DNA from: Ch67 sp964491665
GTDB taxonomy: Bacteria; Pseudomonadota; Gammaproteobacteria; Pseudomonadales; Ketobacteraceae
Length of the DNA: 64,000 nt
Direction of reading: 5' to 3'
Assembly: GCA_964491665.1 (NCBI GenBank)
Contig: CAZBII010000001.1
Span: 26,202 to 90,201, forward strand
Shown: one piece after another, positions 1 to 8,187 of the stretch
Layout: each line of letters begins with the position of its first letter
Numbering within the stretch: the first letter of the stretch is position 1
Translations under genes and position numbers: made by a program
The notes under the pieces: model-generated
What the model saw: only the letters and a program-made list of their open reading frames with translations
Told to the model about the DNA's origin: nothing
Database searches by the model: none

Positions 1-822
1 GTCCCGGAAATAGGCATCCTGCTCACGGGGAATGTACTTGTCGTCGCCGGCAATCGGATGGCCGGCAAACTGGGCATGCACCCGGATCTGATGGGTACGC
101 CCGGTGACCGGACTGGCCTCCACCAGGGTGGCATTTTCAAACAGGCGTTTCTGTTCGAACAGGGTCAGGGACGGTTTGCCTTCCTGCGACACCCGCACCA
201 CCCGCTCACCGGAGGCCAGATCGAACTTCTTCAGCGGCGCCTCGATCCGGTGCTGACGGCCATTCCAGCGCCCATATAAAAGCGCAAGGTAGGTCTTCTC
301 CACCCGCCCCTCTTTCAGATCATCATGCAGCTGGCGCAGCACGCTGCGCTTCTTGGCCACCAGCAGAACGCCGGACGTGTCCCGATCAAGCCGGTGCACC
401 AGCTCCAGAAACTTCTGTTGCGGACGGATCATGCGCAGGGCCTCGATCACCCCCAGACTGACGCCGCTGCCGCCATGGACGGCCAACCCAGATGGCTTGT
501 TCAGCACGATCAGGCCGTTATCTTCAAACAAAATGGAGGCTTCGAGCTGCTTTTTCAACTGGTCGCCAATGAATACCGGTGCTTCGTCCTTTTGGGCGGT
601 GCGGACCGGCGGAACACGCACGATATCACCCGACGCCAGCTTGTATTCCGGCTTGATGCGGCCCTTGTTCACCCGCACCTCGCCCTTGCGGATCATGCGG
701 TAAATGGCTGATTTGGGTACACCTTTTAAACGGGTGACGAGAAAGTTGTCGATCCGCTGACCAGCCTGGTCTGCGCCAATCTCGACCTGCTGCACTTTCA
801 CGGGCGCGTCATTCGTATTCAT
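1..822 (-). CDS. rluC: 23S rRNA pseudouridine synthase RluC (3' end cut by window)
   Basis: RluC isomerises uridines (955, 2504 and 2580 in E. coli numbering) of 23S rRNA to pseudouridine in the cytoplasm. Only 274 codons lie in the window and the C-terminus runs off the left edge. Residues about 20-75 form an S4 RNA-binding domain. The RluA-family catalytic motif HRLDRDTSG follows, with the catalytic aspartate at D146. Further on are the family-typical VTGRTHQIRVH and HPIAGDDKY segments. The ATG at 822 begins MNTNDAPVKVQQ and is the first plausible start. The gene diverges from rne, the arrangement known in E. coli and Pseudomonas, which supports RluC over RluD or RluA. Confidence 0.95.
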   Translation of the reverse strand, partial: MNTNDAPVKVQQVEIGADQAGQRIDNFLVTRLKGVPKSAIYRMIRKGEVRVNKGRIKPEYKLASGDIVRVPPVRTAQKDEAPVFIGDQLKKQLEASILFEDNGLIVLNKPSGLAVHGGSGVSLGVIEALRMIRPQQKFLELVHRLDRDTSGVLLVAKKRSVLRQLHDDLKEGRVEKTYLALLYGRWNGRQHRIEAPLKKFDLASGERVVRVSQEGKPSLTLFEQKRLFENATLVEASPVTGRTHQIRVHAQFAGHPIAGDDKYIPREQDAYFRD

Positions 823-1548
823 GGGGAATCAATGGGTTATCGCTATCTGTTTGATGGTGCTGATAATTCCTGCTATATTCCTGTGTGCCTTTAACAAGCA
901 CGCATGAAATAACAGGGTGAAATTGCGCTGTACGCTGTAGCAGAGGCCCGACGGGTCTTCACGCACTTCGATCAGACTGAGTTCCATTCGGCACCAAGGC
1001 CGGTCCCCAAAAGGGACGCCCATTCTACTCAGGTTGCAGACGATCACCTAATTCTCATGTGTCCTTGTTTCTGGCCCGGGAGTCGAGGCCAATTTTGCAA
1101 CACATGCAGTCAACCCGATTCCAATCAACGCACGTTTATAAACCGAGAAAGGTACGGTGTGCACAACTTGCAGCACCGTGAACGTAAACAAGCGTCTGAC
1201 GCAAGAAACCCAGTGATTACTGATTGTCGGGCCTGATTCAAACGCACCGTCAGGTATCGCGCAATGACCTCTCACAGCGCGATCAGGGACGGGCATCATG
1301 GCCGGACAGGGCGAACAAAAACGCCTGGCAAGTAACGGGAAGAAACCGTACATATTCGTGCTCCTGCCGGACATCCTCCGGGGGAGAATTTGATCCGCAG
1401 CCCCATCAGGCTGCTCATGCTGCTGCAACGACGCCGTACAGATGTTGGCGGTTTTGCAGCAGTGATTCCATGTACTGTTCCTGCCCGAAGTCCGCCGTAA
1501 TCCCTCTGTTTTCCTGCAATCAGCGCGATTTGCCGGAACTTTATCTAC
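823..1548 (+). other. Long rne leader and rluC/rne divergent intergenic region
   Basis: These 726 bases hold no gene I can support. A sigma-70 promoter at 851-879 would give an rne transcript with a 5' leader of about 660 nt. In E. coli the long rne 5' UTR binds RNase E and lets it autoregulate its own mRNA, so the same function is likely here, but I could not fold the RNA. One small hairpin is visible at about 1003-1017 (GTCCC, CAAAA loop, GGGAC). Open frames on both strands lack ribosome binding sites and recognisable protein sequence. Confidence 0.6.
851..879 (+). promoter_or_regulatory. Predicted sigma-70 promoter of rne
   Basis: A TTGATG -35 hexamer at 851-856 is followed by a 17-base spacer and a TATATT -10 hexamer at 874-879. 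It points toward rne, with transcription expected to start near 886. It lies only 30 bases upstream of the rluC start, so initiation here would be back to back with rluC. The call is from hexamer match and spacing only. Confidence 0.5.
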
Positions 1549-4395
1549 ATGAAAAGAATGTTAATCAATGCGACGCATTCGGAAGAATTGCGCGTTGCGC
1601 TGGTGGACGGCCAGAAACTCTATGATCTGGACATCGAACACCGTACCCGTGAACAGAAGAAATCCAATATCTACAAAGGTCGCATCACCCGGGTTGAGCC
1701 CAGCCTGGAAGCGGCCTTCGTTGATTTTGGTTCCGAGCGTCACGGCTTTTTGCCCCTCAAGGAAATCTCCCGCGAGTATTTCACCAAAAGCCCCCGCGAC
1801 ATCCAGGGCCGTTTCACCATCAAGGATGTAATCAGGGAAGGCCAGGAAATCATTATTCAGGTCGGCAAGGAAGAGCGCGGCAATAAAGGCGCTGCCCTTT
1901 CCACCTTTATCAGCCTGGCTGGCCGCTATCTGGTTCTGATGCCCAACAATCCGCGTGCCGGTGGCATCTCGCGCCGAATCGATGGCGATGAGCGCACCGC
2001 GCTGAAAGACGTGATGAACGCGCTGAAGCTGCCGGAAGACATGGGTGTGATCATTCGCACTGCGGGCATCGGTCGCAGCGTCGAGGAACTGCAGTGGGAC
2101 CTGGATTACCTGCTGAACGTGTGGGAAAACATCACCAAGGCGTCGGAAAACCGCCAGGCGCCCTTCCTGATCTATCAGGAAAGCAATGTGATCATCCGCG
2201 CCATCCGCGACTACCTGCGCCAGGATATCGGCGAGGTGCTGGTAGATACGCAGGAAGTGTTCGACGAAGCCATCAACTTCGTGCGTCAGGTGATGCCGCA
2301 GTACGAGAGCAAGATCAAGCTGTACAAGGACAACATCCCCCTCTTCAACCGCTACCAGATCGAATCCCAGATCGAGACCGCGTTTGAACGGGAAGTGAAA
2401 CTGCCGTCTGGCGGTTCCATCGTGATCGATCCGACCGAGGCGCTGGTGTCGATCGACATCAACTCGTCCAAGGCCACCAAGGGTGCGGACATCGAGGAAA
2501 CGGCGTTCAACACCAACCTGGAAGCGGCCGAGGAAATTGCCCGCCAGCTGCGTCTGCGCGATATCGGCGGCCTGATCGTGGTCGATTTCATCGACATGAC
2601 CAACAACCGCAACCAGCGCGAAGTGGAAAACCGCATGCGCGAGTCGCTGGAACTGGACCGCGCCCGGGTGCAGATCGGTCGCATTTCGCGTTTCGGTCTG
2701 ATGGAACTGTCGCGCCAGCGTCTACGCCCGTCGCTGGGTGAAACCAGTGGCCACATCTGCCCGCGCTGCAACGGGGTTGGCTTTATCCGTGACCTGCACT
2801 CGCTGTCGCTGAACATCATGCGTCTGATCGAGGAAGAGGCGCTGAAGGAAAACAGCTCGGAAATTCACGCCAAGGTGCCGGTCAACGTCGCGACCTACCT
2901 GCTGAACGAAAAACGGCAGAACATCGTGAATATCGAGACCCGCAATGACGTCCGCGTGGTGATCCTGCCCAGCCCGAACCTGGAAACGCCGCACTTCGAA
3001 GTGAACCGGTTCCGTACCGATCAGCTGCCGGCCGGCGAAGGTGCTGCCAGCTATGAGTTGATCGAGGAAGCGGATGAAGTCGATGAAGTGGTGCTGGTGC
3101 CCGGCGAGACCGCGCTGAAAAAGCCGGAACAGCCTGCCGTGCAGATGATCCAGCCGCACACTCCGGCTCCCCAGCCGCAGGAAAAGCCGGCCCAGGCCGC
3201 TGCCGTTCCCGTGGCGCCGAAAGAACCGAGCTTCTTCACCCGCCTGTTCTCCTGGTTCCTGCAACTGTTCAGCAGTCAGCAGGCCCAGCCGCAGGAAACA
3301 GTCGAGGAAGCCAGCCAGCAACGCAGCAATCAGCAGGGTAACCCGCGCAATCAGCGTGACCGCAATCGCAACCAGCGTGACCGCAATCGCAACCAGCGCG
3401 ACCGCAACCAGCGTGATCGCAAGCGCGACGACGAAATCGTCACCAACATTCCCGCCAACAAGGAGCCCCGTTCCGGCCAGCAGCAGGAGCGCAAGGGCGG
3501 CCAGCGCGGTGAGCGGCAGGAACGCGGCGACAGACAGGAGCGTGGCGAGCGCCAGGAACGCGGTGAAAGAGCGGATCGGGGCGAAAGGCCCGAGCGTGGT
3601 GAGCGTCCTGATCGGGGTGAGCGCCAGGAGCGGGGTGAACGCGGTGAGCGCAATCGCCAGCCGCAGCAGGCCACTGACAGTGGCTCCGATGACACCGGCG
3701 CCGACCAGGGTAACCAGCGTCGCGGCAAGCGTCGCAGCCCGAACGACAACCGTCGCCGTCGCCAGAGTGCACTGCAGGCAGAAGAGCGCCGCCAGCAGGG
3801 TGTGGTTGAGTGTCAGGATGAGGCCGTCAATGTGGAAGCCGTTGCCGGTACCGCATCGGGCGCCGAAGCCGGTCAGCCGGTGCAAGCGCAGGGTGAGCAG
3901 CAAAACCGTCCGCCCCGCCGTGAACGGGGTGAGCGCCAGGAACGTGGAGAAAGACAGGAGCGTGGCGAGCGCCAGCAGCGTCAGGATCGCCCGGAGCACC
4001 AGCCGCGTCCGGAAACAGCGCCCGTCACTGACACTGCCGAGTCAACTCCCGCAGCAGTCGACACTGCCCCAGCTGTGTCTGCGGAAGTCACGTCAGTTGC
4101 TCCGGTGACTGAGGTTGCACGTCCTGCTGCCCCGGTCGTCGTTGCCGCCGCCATTATGGACACTGCCGGAGAAACTCTGGCGGCACCCGCTGCACCGGAA
4201 GTCAGGACCGTCGCTGCGCCAGCCGCCACGACACCTGCAGCTGCTGCAGGCGAGGAAGGTGGCCAGCGGGCGTCCAACGATCCCCGTGAAATCCGCCGTC
4301 GCCAACAGGCCGAAGCCGCTGCCCGTGCGGGCCAAGCACAGGCCGACACCGATGCACCCGTTGCCCCCGCGTCCGACACCACCAGCGACGCATAA
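1549..4395 (+). CDS. rne: Ribonuclease E
   Basis: Essential endoribonuclease and degradosome scaffold for mRNA decay and rRNA/tRNA processing, at the inner membrane. The 948 residues split into a conserved catalytic half and a disordered tail. Metal-binding D303 and D346 and the zinc-link cysteines C404 and C407 (CPRC) fall at exactly the E. coli positions. The N-terminus MKRMLINATHSEELRVALVD matches E. coli closely and fixes the start. Residues 561-576 (SFFTRLFSWFLQLFSS) form an amphipathic membrane-anchor helix. The tail carries NQRDRNR and ERGERQ repeats (likely RNA contacts), a proline/alanine-rich stretch, and an NDPREIRRRQ motif at 910-919 resembling a motif I recall from Pseudomonas RNase E as a PNPase docking site. 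The ribosome binding site is weak. Autoregulation through the long leader is expected. Confidence 0.98.
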   Translation: MKRMLINATHSEELRVALVDGQKLYDLDIEHRTREQKKSNIYKGRITRVEPSLEAAFVDFGSERHGFLPLKEISREYFTKSPRDIQGRFTIKDVIREGQEIIIQVGKEERGNKGAALSTFISLAGRYLVLMPNNPRAGGISRRIDGDERTALKDVMNALKLPEDMGVIIRTAGIGRSVEELQWDLDYLLNVWENITKASENRQAPFLIYQESNVIIRAIRDYLRQDIGEVLVDTQEVFDEAINFVRQVMPQYESKIKLYKDNIPLFNRYQIESQIETAFEREVKLPSGGSIVIDPTEALVSIDINSSKATKGADIEETAFNTNLEAAEEIARQLRLRDIGGLIVVDFIDMTNNRNQREVENRMRESLELDRARVQIGRISRFGLMELSRQRLRPSLGETSGHICPRCNGVGFIRDLHSLSLNIMRLIEEEALKENSSEIHAKVPVNVATYLLNEKRQNIVNIETRNDVRVVILPSPNLETPHFEVNRFRTDQLPAGEGAASYELIEEADEVDEVVLVPGETALKKPEQPAVQMIQPHTPAPQPQEKPAQAAAVPVAPKEPSFFTRLFSWFLQLFSSQQAQPQETVEEASQQRSNQQGNPRNQRDRNRNQRDRNRNQRDRNQRDRKRDDEIVTNIPANKEPRSGQQQERKGGQRGERQERGDRQERGERQERGERADRGERPERGERPDRGERQERGERGERNRQPQQATDSGSDDTGADQGNQRRGKRRSPNDNRRRRQSALQAEERRQQGVVECQDEAVNVEAVAGTASGAEAGQPVQAQGEQQNRPPRRERGERQERGERQERGERQQRQDRPEHQPRPETAPVTDTAESTPAAVDTAPAVSAEVTSVAPVTEVARPAAPVVVAAAIMDTAGETLAAPAAPEVRTVAAPAATTPAAAAGEEGGQRASNDPREIRRRQQAEAAARAGQAQADTDAPVAPASDTTSDA
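3511..3654 (+). repeat. In-frame ERGERQ/RGE repeat tract in the RNase E tail
   Basis: Imperfect direct repeats of an 18-base unit encode runs of ERGERQ-type peptides, with variants ADRGERP and PDRGERQ. A second copy of the same repeat sits at about 3916-3978, and a separate NQRDRNR repeat lies at about 3352-3420. All are in frame with rne, giving the scaffold region arginine- and glutamate-rich low-complexity segments. Units are similar at the DNA level, so slippage or recombination between them could change tail length between strains. Confidence 0.8.
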
Positions 4396-4403
4396 GCAGC
4401 CCT

Positions 4404-4439
4404 GAAAAAAATCGGGCTGGTGTTTTACGCCAGCCCGAT
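4404..4439 (-). terminator. Rho-independent terminator of murB
   Basis: A 10-bp perfect stem (ATCGGGCTGG paired with CCAGCCCGAT, 4411-4439) with a 9-base loop is followed, on the minus strand, by a run of six U at 4405-4410. The murB stop codon lies inside the loop, so the stem begins within the coding sequence. No U-tract follows on the plus strand, so it should act mainly on the leftward operon and not on rne. Confidence 0.85.
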
Positions 4440-5453
4440 CATCAGGGGTTCCGCTTCCAGTTCAATTCCAAATCGTTCCCGCACACTGTCCTGAATCTGT
4501 CGCGCCAATGCGAGCAGGTCGTCGCTGTTTTCTCCCTGATTGATCAACACCAGTGCCTGCTGGTCGTGCACTCTGGCGCGTCCGTGCGACCGCCCTTTCC
4601 AGCCCAGCTGGTCAATCAGCCAGCCAGCAGCAACCTTCACATGTTCCGCATCCACCGGATAGTGGACGATGGCCGGCCACACCTGCCGGAGCTGCTGCAA
4701 CTGTTGCAGCGGAATCACCGGATTCTTGAAAAAACTGCCCACATTGGGAAGCGCGCGCGGGTCCGGCAGTTTGCGGGATCGCACGGTGATGATGATCTGG
4801 CGCAACTGCATGGGTGTCAGCGAGTCCGCCGTCAAACCCTGCTGCGCCATCTCCGCGCGGATTTCACCGTATTCCAGTTTCAGTTGGGGATTCTTGTGCA
4901 GACGGAACACGACATGGGTGATCAGACAGCGATCCTTTAACGCGCGCTTGAAAATGCTGTCGCGGTAACCGAACTCGCACTGCGCGACAGACAGTTCGGC
5001 ATGCCGGCCTTCGTGCAGGTAAAACACCCCTGCCCGCTCCAGCACGTCTTTCAATTCCACGCCGTAGGCGCCAATATTCTGTATCGGCGCCGCACCCACC
5101 GTGCCGGGAATGGCACTGAGATTTTCCAGCCCAAACCAGCCCTGCTCCAGACTGTGCTGCACAAACGCGTCCCAGTTTTCACCGCCGGCCACCTGTACCT
5201 GCACGCAGTCGTCATCTTCCTGCAGAACACGAATGCCACGCAGACGGTTGAGCAGCACCAGACCGCGAAATTCTCTGGCCAGCACGACATTGCTGCCGCC
5301 GCCCAGAATCAGCAACGGCCGGTTCCGGCACAGCTCCGGCAACTGTGCGCAATCATCCAGCTGATGCAGTTCGGCGAACAGGTCGGTGCGCGCATCGATC
5401 CGAAGTGTGTTGTAGGGTTGCAGGGAAATGTTGTGCTGCAGGGAAAGCGTCAT
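4425..5453 (-). CDS. murB: UDP-N-acetylenolpyruvoylglucosamine reductase
   Basis: MurB is the FAD enzyme that uses NADPH to reduce UDP-GlcNAc-enolpyruvate to UDP-MurNAc, a cytoplasmic step of peptidoglycan precursor synthesis. The 342 residues fit the type I (E. coli-like, long) MurB. Visible signatures are the FAD-binding LILGGGSNVVL and GTVGAAPIQNIGAYGVE segments, and the NVGSFFKNP segment carrying the catalytic serine. The ATG overlaps the stop codon of the upstream phosphatase gene by 4 bases (ATGA), so the two are probably translationally coupled. The gene is last in the leftward envelope operon and ends in a terminator whose loop contains its stop codon. Confidence 0.97.
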   Translation of the reverse strand: MTLSLQHNISLQPYNTLRIDARTDLFAELHQLDDCAQLPELCRNRPLLILGGGSNVVLAREFRGLVLLNRLRGIRVLQEDDDCVQVQVAGGENWDAFVQHSLEQGWFGLENLSAIPGTVGAAPIQNIGAYGVELKDVLERAGVFYLHEGRHAELSVAQCEFGYRDSIFKRALKDRCLITHVVFRLHKNPQLKLEYGEIRAEMAQQGLTADSLTPMQLRQIIITVRSRKLPDPRALPNVGSFFKNPVIPLQQLQQLRQVWPAIVHYPVDAEHVKVAAGWLIDQLGWKGRSHGRARVHDQQALVLINQGENSDDLLALARQIQDSVRERFGIELEAEPLMIGLA

Positions 5454-5920
5454 GCAGACACCCGTTCCTGCAGGTACTCCAGCAAGCCGTCGCAGGCATT
5501 TTCCACCAGATCCAGCACCTGCTCGAAACCGTCGCGACCGCCGTAATAGGGATCGGGGACTTCCTGTTCGGGAGAATCGGAAAACTCCAGCAGCAGTTTC
5601 AGCTTGTGCTGATGCTGGCGACTGGCGCGACGCCGCAGTTCGGCCAGATTGCGATGATCCATCGCGAGAATGAGATCAAAATTTTCGAAATCGTCTTCGC
5701 ACACCTGACGGGCCCGCTGCGCTGACATGTCGTAGCCACGCTGCAGAGCGGCCTGCATCGAGCGGCGGTCTGGCGCTTCGCCCGCGTGATAACCGGCAGT
5801 GCCGGCGGAATCGCAACGGATACGTTTTTCAAGTTGCTGCTGATGCAGCTTGCCGCGAAACACCGCCTCAGCCGTGGGAGAACGACAGATATTGCCGAGG
5901 CAGACAAACAGGATATTCAT
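5450..5920 (-). CDS. Low-molecular-weight protein-tyrosine phosphatase
   Basis: Cytoplasmic phosphatase of the LMW-PTP family, 156 residues. The signature loop CxxxxxR is CLGNICR (C7 to R13) followed by SPTAE, and the distal general-acid motif is DPYYGG near residue 125. Translation could read further upstream (to 6088), but that part overlaps kdsB in another frame and lacks family similarity. The ATG at 5920 gives the canonical MNILFVCLGNICRSP start and an ATGA overlap with the kdsB stop. It sits between kdsB and murB, as PA2978 does in Pseudomonas by my recollection. Substrates in this setting are unknown; regulation of polysaccharide kinases is a family-level guess. Confidence 0.94.
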   Translation of the reverse strand: MNILFVCLGNICRSPTAEAVFRGKLHQQQLEKRIRCDSAGTAGYHAGEAPDRRSMQAALQRGYDMSAQRARQVCEDDFENFDLILAMDHRNLAELRRRASRQHQHKLKLLLEFSDSPEQEVPDPYYGGRDGFEQVLDLVENACDGLLEYLQERVSA

Positions 5921-6687
5921 GCCTGACCACTGAGCTGCAGGATGCGGCGCACTCGTTCCAGATCCTCGGCGGTGTCGACACCGGGCGGCGGCGTTTCCAG
6001 TGCAGTCTGCACATGGATTTTCACGCCGTGCCACATGGCGCGCAGCTGTTCGAGGCTTTCGGTTTTCTCCAGCGCGCACGGGCCCCACTTTACAAAATCA
6101 TGCAGCAGGCTGACGCGGTAGCCGTAAATGCCGATATGACGCTGCACCGGCATGATGGTGGGCAGTTCACCGCGCCCCGGCTGGTAGGTAGCGCGACACC
6201 AGGGAATCGGCGCGCGACTGAAATAGAGCGCATAACCCTGCGCGTCCGACACCACTTTCACGATATTGGGATCGAACACCCATTCCGGATCGTCGATGAT
6301 TTCCGACAGCGTGGAAATGCCCGCCACTGACTGCGCCAGATTATTCGCCACCTGGTCGATCACCTGCGGCGGAATCAGCGGCTCGTCGCCCTGCACATTC
6401 ACCACGATGTCCTGATCGGCCAGACCCAGCTTGCTGACCACTTCCTGCAGGCGGTCGGTGCCGGATTCGTGGGTGTGGGCCGTCATCACGACGGTAGCGC
6501 CAAAATCCTTGGCCACCGCTTCGATGCGCGCGTCGTCAGTGGCGATGATCACGTCCTTCGCACTGCTCTTGCGGGCCTGTTCATATACCCGCTGTATCAT
6601 GGGCTTGCCACCGATATCCAGCAGCGGTTTTCCCGGCAGACGGGTGGAAGCAAAACGGGCGGGAATGATGACGCGGTAATCTGTCAT
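5917..6687 (-). CDS. kdsB: 3-deoxy-manno-octulosonate cytidylyltransferase (CMP-Kdo synthetase)
   Basis: KdsB activates Kdo with CTP to CMP-Kdo for lipopolysaccharide inner core synthesis. The 256 residues begin MTDYRVIIPARFASTRLPGK, the nucleotide-binding signature of the family. Conserved VNVQGDEPLIPP and HIGIYGYR segments follow. It is a cytoplasmic enzyme feeding the same pathway as the upstream lpxK. The start codon is 9 bases after the lpxK stop, and the stop overlaps the phosphatase start by 4 bases. The small Trm112/YcaR-type gene that often separates lpxK from kdsB is absent. Confidence 0.97.
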   Translation of the reverse strand: MTDYRVIIPARFASTRLPGKPLLDIGGKPMIQRVYEQARKSSAKDVIIATDDARIEAVAKDFGATVVMTAHTHESGTDRLQEVVSKLGLADQDIVVNVQGDEPLIPPQVIDQVANNLAQSVAGISTLSEIIDDPEWVFDPNIVKVVSDAQGYALYFSRAPIPWCRATYQPGRGELPTIMPVQRHIGIYGYRVSLLHDFVKWGPCALEKTESLEQLRAMWHGVKIHVQTALETPPPGVDTAEDLERVRRILQLSGQA

Positions 6688-6696
6688 GGCGCTGAC

Positions 6697-7752
6697 TCAG
6701 TAAAGATGGTGGCGGGTGGATTCGAAACGCTGAATGGCCGCGATTATAACATCGATCAAACCGGGCTGAACCCCGGCATCCACCGGCAGGAACCAGCCGC
6801 GCAACCCGGCGATTTGCTGCAGTTTCACCGCGTCTTTTTCCGTGGTGAGCAGCGTGGCGTTTTCCAGCCCGGCAAAGTCGTCGGCTGTGTAGGCATGATG
6901 ATCGGGGAAGGCGCGACACTCACACTGGATGCCCAGCTGCGCCAGCGTGTCGAAAAAACGTTGCGGATTGCCGATGCCGGCGATGGCAACCAGGCGGGGC
7001 TGCTGGCGTACTTCGTCGACTGTCGCCGTTGGCGCAACGGGACTGCTGGAATTCTGCAGGGACTGAAACGTGCCGGGCACGATCTGCATGGCAAAGCGGG
7101 ACGTCATTGGCAAACCGGAAAACGATGCATGGGTGGCGGCACCGTTCACCACCAGCGCATTCACCTGCTGCAAACGGCTGGCCGGTTCCCGCAGCGGTCC
7201 CGCCGGCAGCATCTGCCCGTTCCCCAGACCGCGCGCGCCATCCAGCACCACCAGTTCGAACGTGCGCCCCAGCCGGTAATGCTGCAGGCCGTCATCACTG
7301 ATCACCACATTGCAATCCGTCTGCTGCAGTAACGCCTGCACGGCGGCGCTGCGATCCGGATCGATCATCACCGGCACGCCCGTGCGCTGCGCCAGCATCA
7401 TGGGTTCATCGCCCACCTTGCCGGCAGAATCGGTGGTCCTGATCAGCCAGGGATAATGCGGCGGCTGGCCACCATAACCACGGCTGACGATGCCGGGACG
7501 CAAACCATGTGCCTGCAGCTGCTGCACCAGCCAGATGGTCAGCGGCGTCTTGCCGGTTCCACCCACCGTGATATTGCCCACCACAATCACCGGCACCGGC
7601 GCGCGATAAACGTCTTTTTTACCACCGAGAAACTGTTGCCGCCGACGCTGCACCAGCACACGAAACAGCAGCGCCAGCGGCCAGCACGGCAGCCACCACC
7701 TACCGCGTCCGTACCAGACGCGGTTCAGCAGTGCTTGCAGGTGATTGTGCAT
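6697..7752 (-). CDS. lpxK: Tetraacyldisaccharide 4'-kinase
   Basis: LpxK phosphorylates the 4' position of the tetraacyldisaccharide to give lipid IVA, at the inner face of the inner membrane. The 351-residue protein has an N-terminal hydrophobic segment (about 20-32, LPCWPLALLFRVL) that probably anchors it. The P-loop is VGNITVGGTGKTPLT at about residues 57-71, followed by the family segment GLRPGIVSRGYGG. It is slightly longer than the E. coli enzyme (328). It follows exbD by 15 bases in the same leftward operon, a conserved lipid A/Kdo cluster. Confidence 0.96.
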   Translation of the reverse strand: MHNHLQALLNRVWYGRGRWWLPCWPLALLFRVLVQRRRQQFLGGKKDVYRAPVPVIVVGNITVGGTGKTPLTIWLVQQLQAHGLRPGIVSRGYGGQPPHYPWLIRTTDSAGKVGDEPMMLAQRTGVPVMIDPDRSAAVQALLQQTDCNVVISDDGLQHYRLGRTFELVVLDGARGLGNGQMLPAGPLREPASRLQQVNALVVNGAATHASFSGLPMTSRFAMQIVPGTFQSLQNSSSPVAPTATVDEVRQQPRLVAIAGIGNPQRFFDTLAQLGIQCECRAFPDHHAYTADDFAGLENATLLTTEKDAVKLQQIAGLRGWFLPVDAGVQPGLIDVIIAAIQRFESTRHHLY

Positions 7753-7767
7753 AAAAAAAGGAAAGCC

Positions 7768-8187
7768 TTATTTTTCCGGCTGACGGGTGGTGATGCGCAG
7801 ATGACTGAACCCGAGCTTGCCGGAAACGTCCATCGCGGTGACGACGGCCTGGTGCGGCGTCTTGGCGTCGGCAGTGATGATCAGCGGCAGCTTGGTGTTG
7901 CCCTGGGCCAGCTCGCTCAACGCGCGACTCAGTGTTTCGCTTTCGCGATTCACCAAACGCTGCTGGTTGATGGCGTATTCACCCTCGGCGCTGATTTCAA
8001 TTTCGATGCGGTCCGGGCTTTCATTGGCATTGGCTTCCACCGATGCTTCCGGCAACTCCACCGTCATTTCCCGCTCGCGGGTAAAGGTAGTGGACACCAT
8101 GAAGAAAATCAGCAGCAGGAATACCACGTCGATCAGCGGCGTCAGATCGATGGAGGCGGGTTCAACCGGCTGACGGGGAAATTTCAC
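7768..8187 (-). CDS. ExbD/TolR-family biopolymer transport protein
   Basis: Small bitopic inner-membrane protein of 139 residues that would pair with the ExbB-like protein encoded just upstream to form a proton-driven energy-transducing complex. The single transmembrane helix lies at about residues 17-36. The conserved pore aspartate is D20 in LTPLIDVVFLLL, and the rest is a periplasmic domain. It overlaps the exbB-like stop by 4 bases. No TonB gene is adjacent. In this neighbourhood (comEC, exbB, exbD, lpxK) the pair is conserved in pseudomonads but its partner is not established. Confidence 0.92.
   Translation of the reverse strand: MKFPRQPVEPASIDLTPLIDVVFLLLIFFMVSTTFTREREMTVELPEASVEANANESPDRIEIEISAEGEYAINQQRLVNRESETLSRALSELAQGNTKLPLIITADAKTPHQAVVTAMDVSGKLGFSHLRITTRQPEK

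Noticed and set aside
829..1428. Two minus-strand frames upstream of rne
   Set aside because: They lack ribosome sites and recognisable sequence and lie in the rne leader.
3352..3420. Regular direct repeats that look array-like
   Set aside because: In-frame coding repeats of rne, with no unique spacers, so not CRISPR.
2722..3999. 425-residue open frame on the minus strand
   Set aside because: It is antisense to rne in the repeat-rich tail; the hydrophobic, leucine-rich composition is a frame artefact and there is no family similarity.
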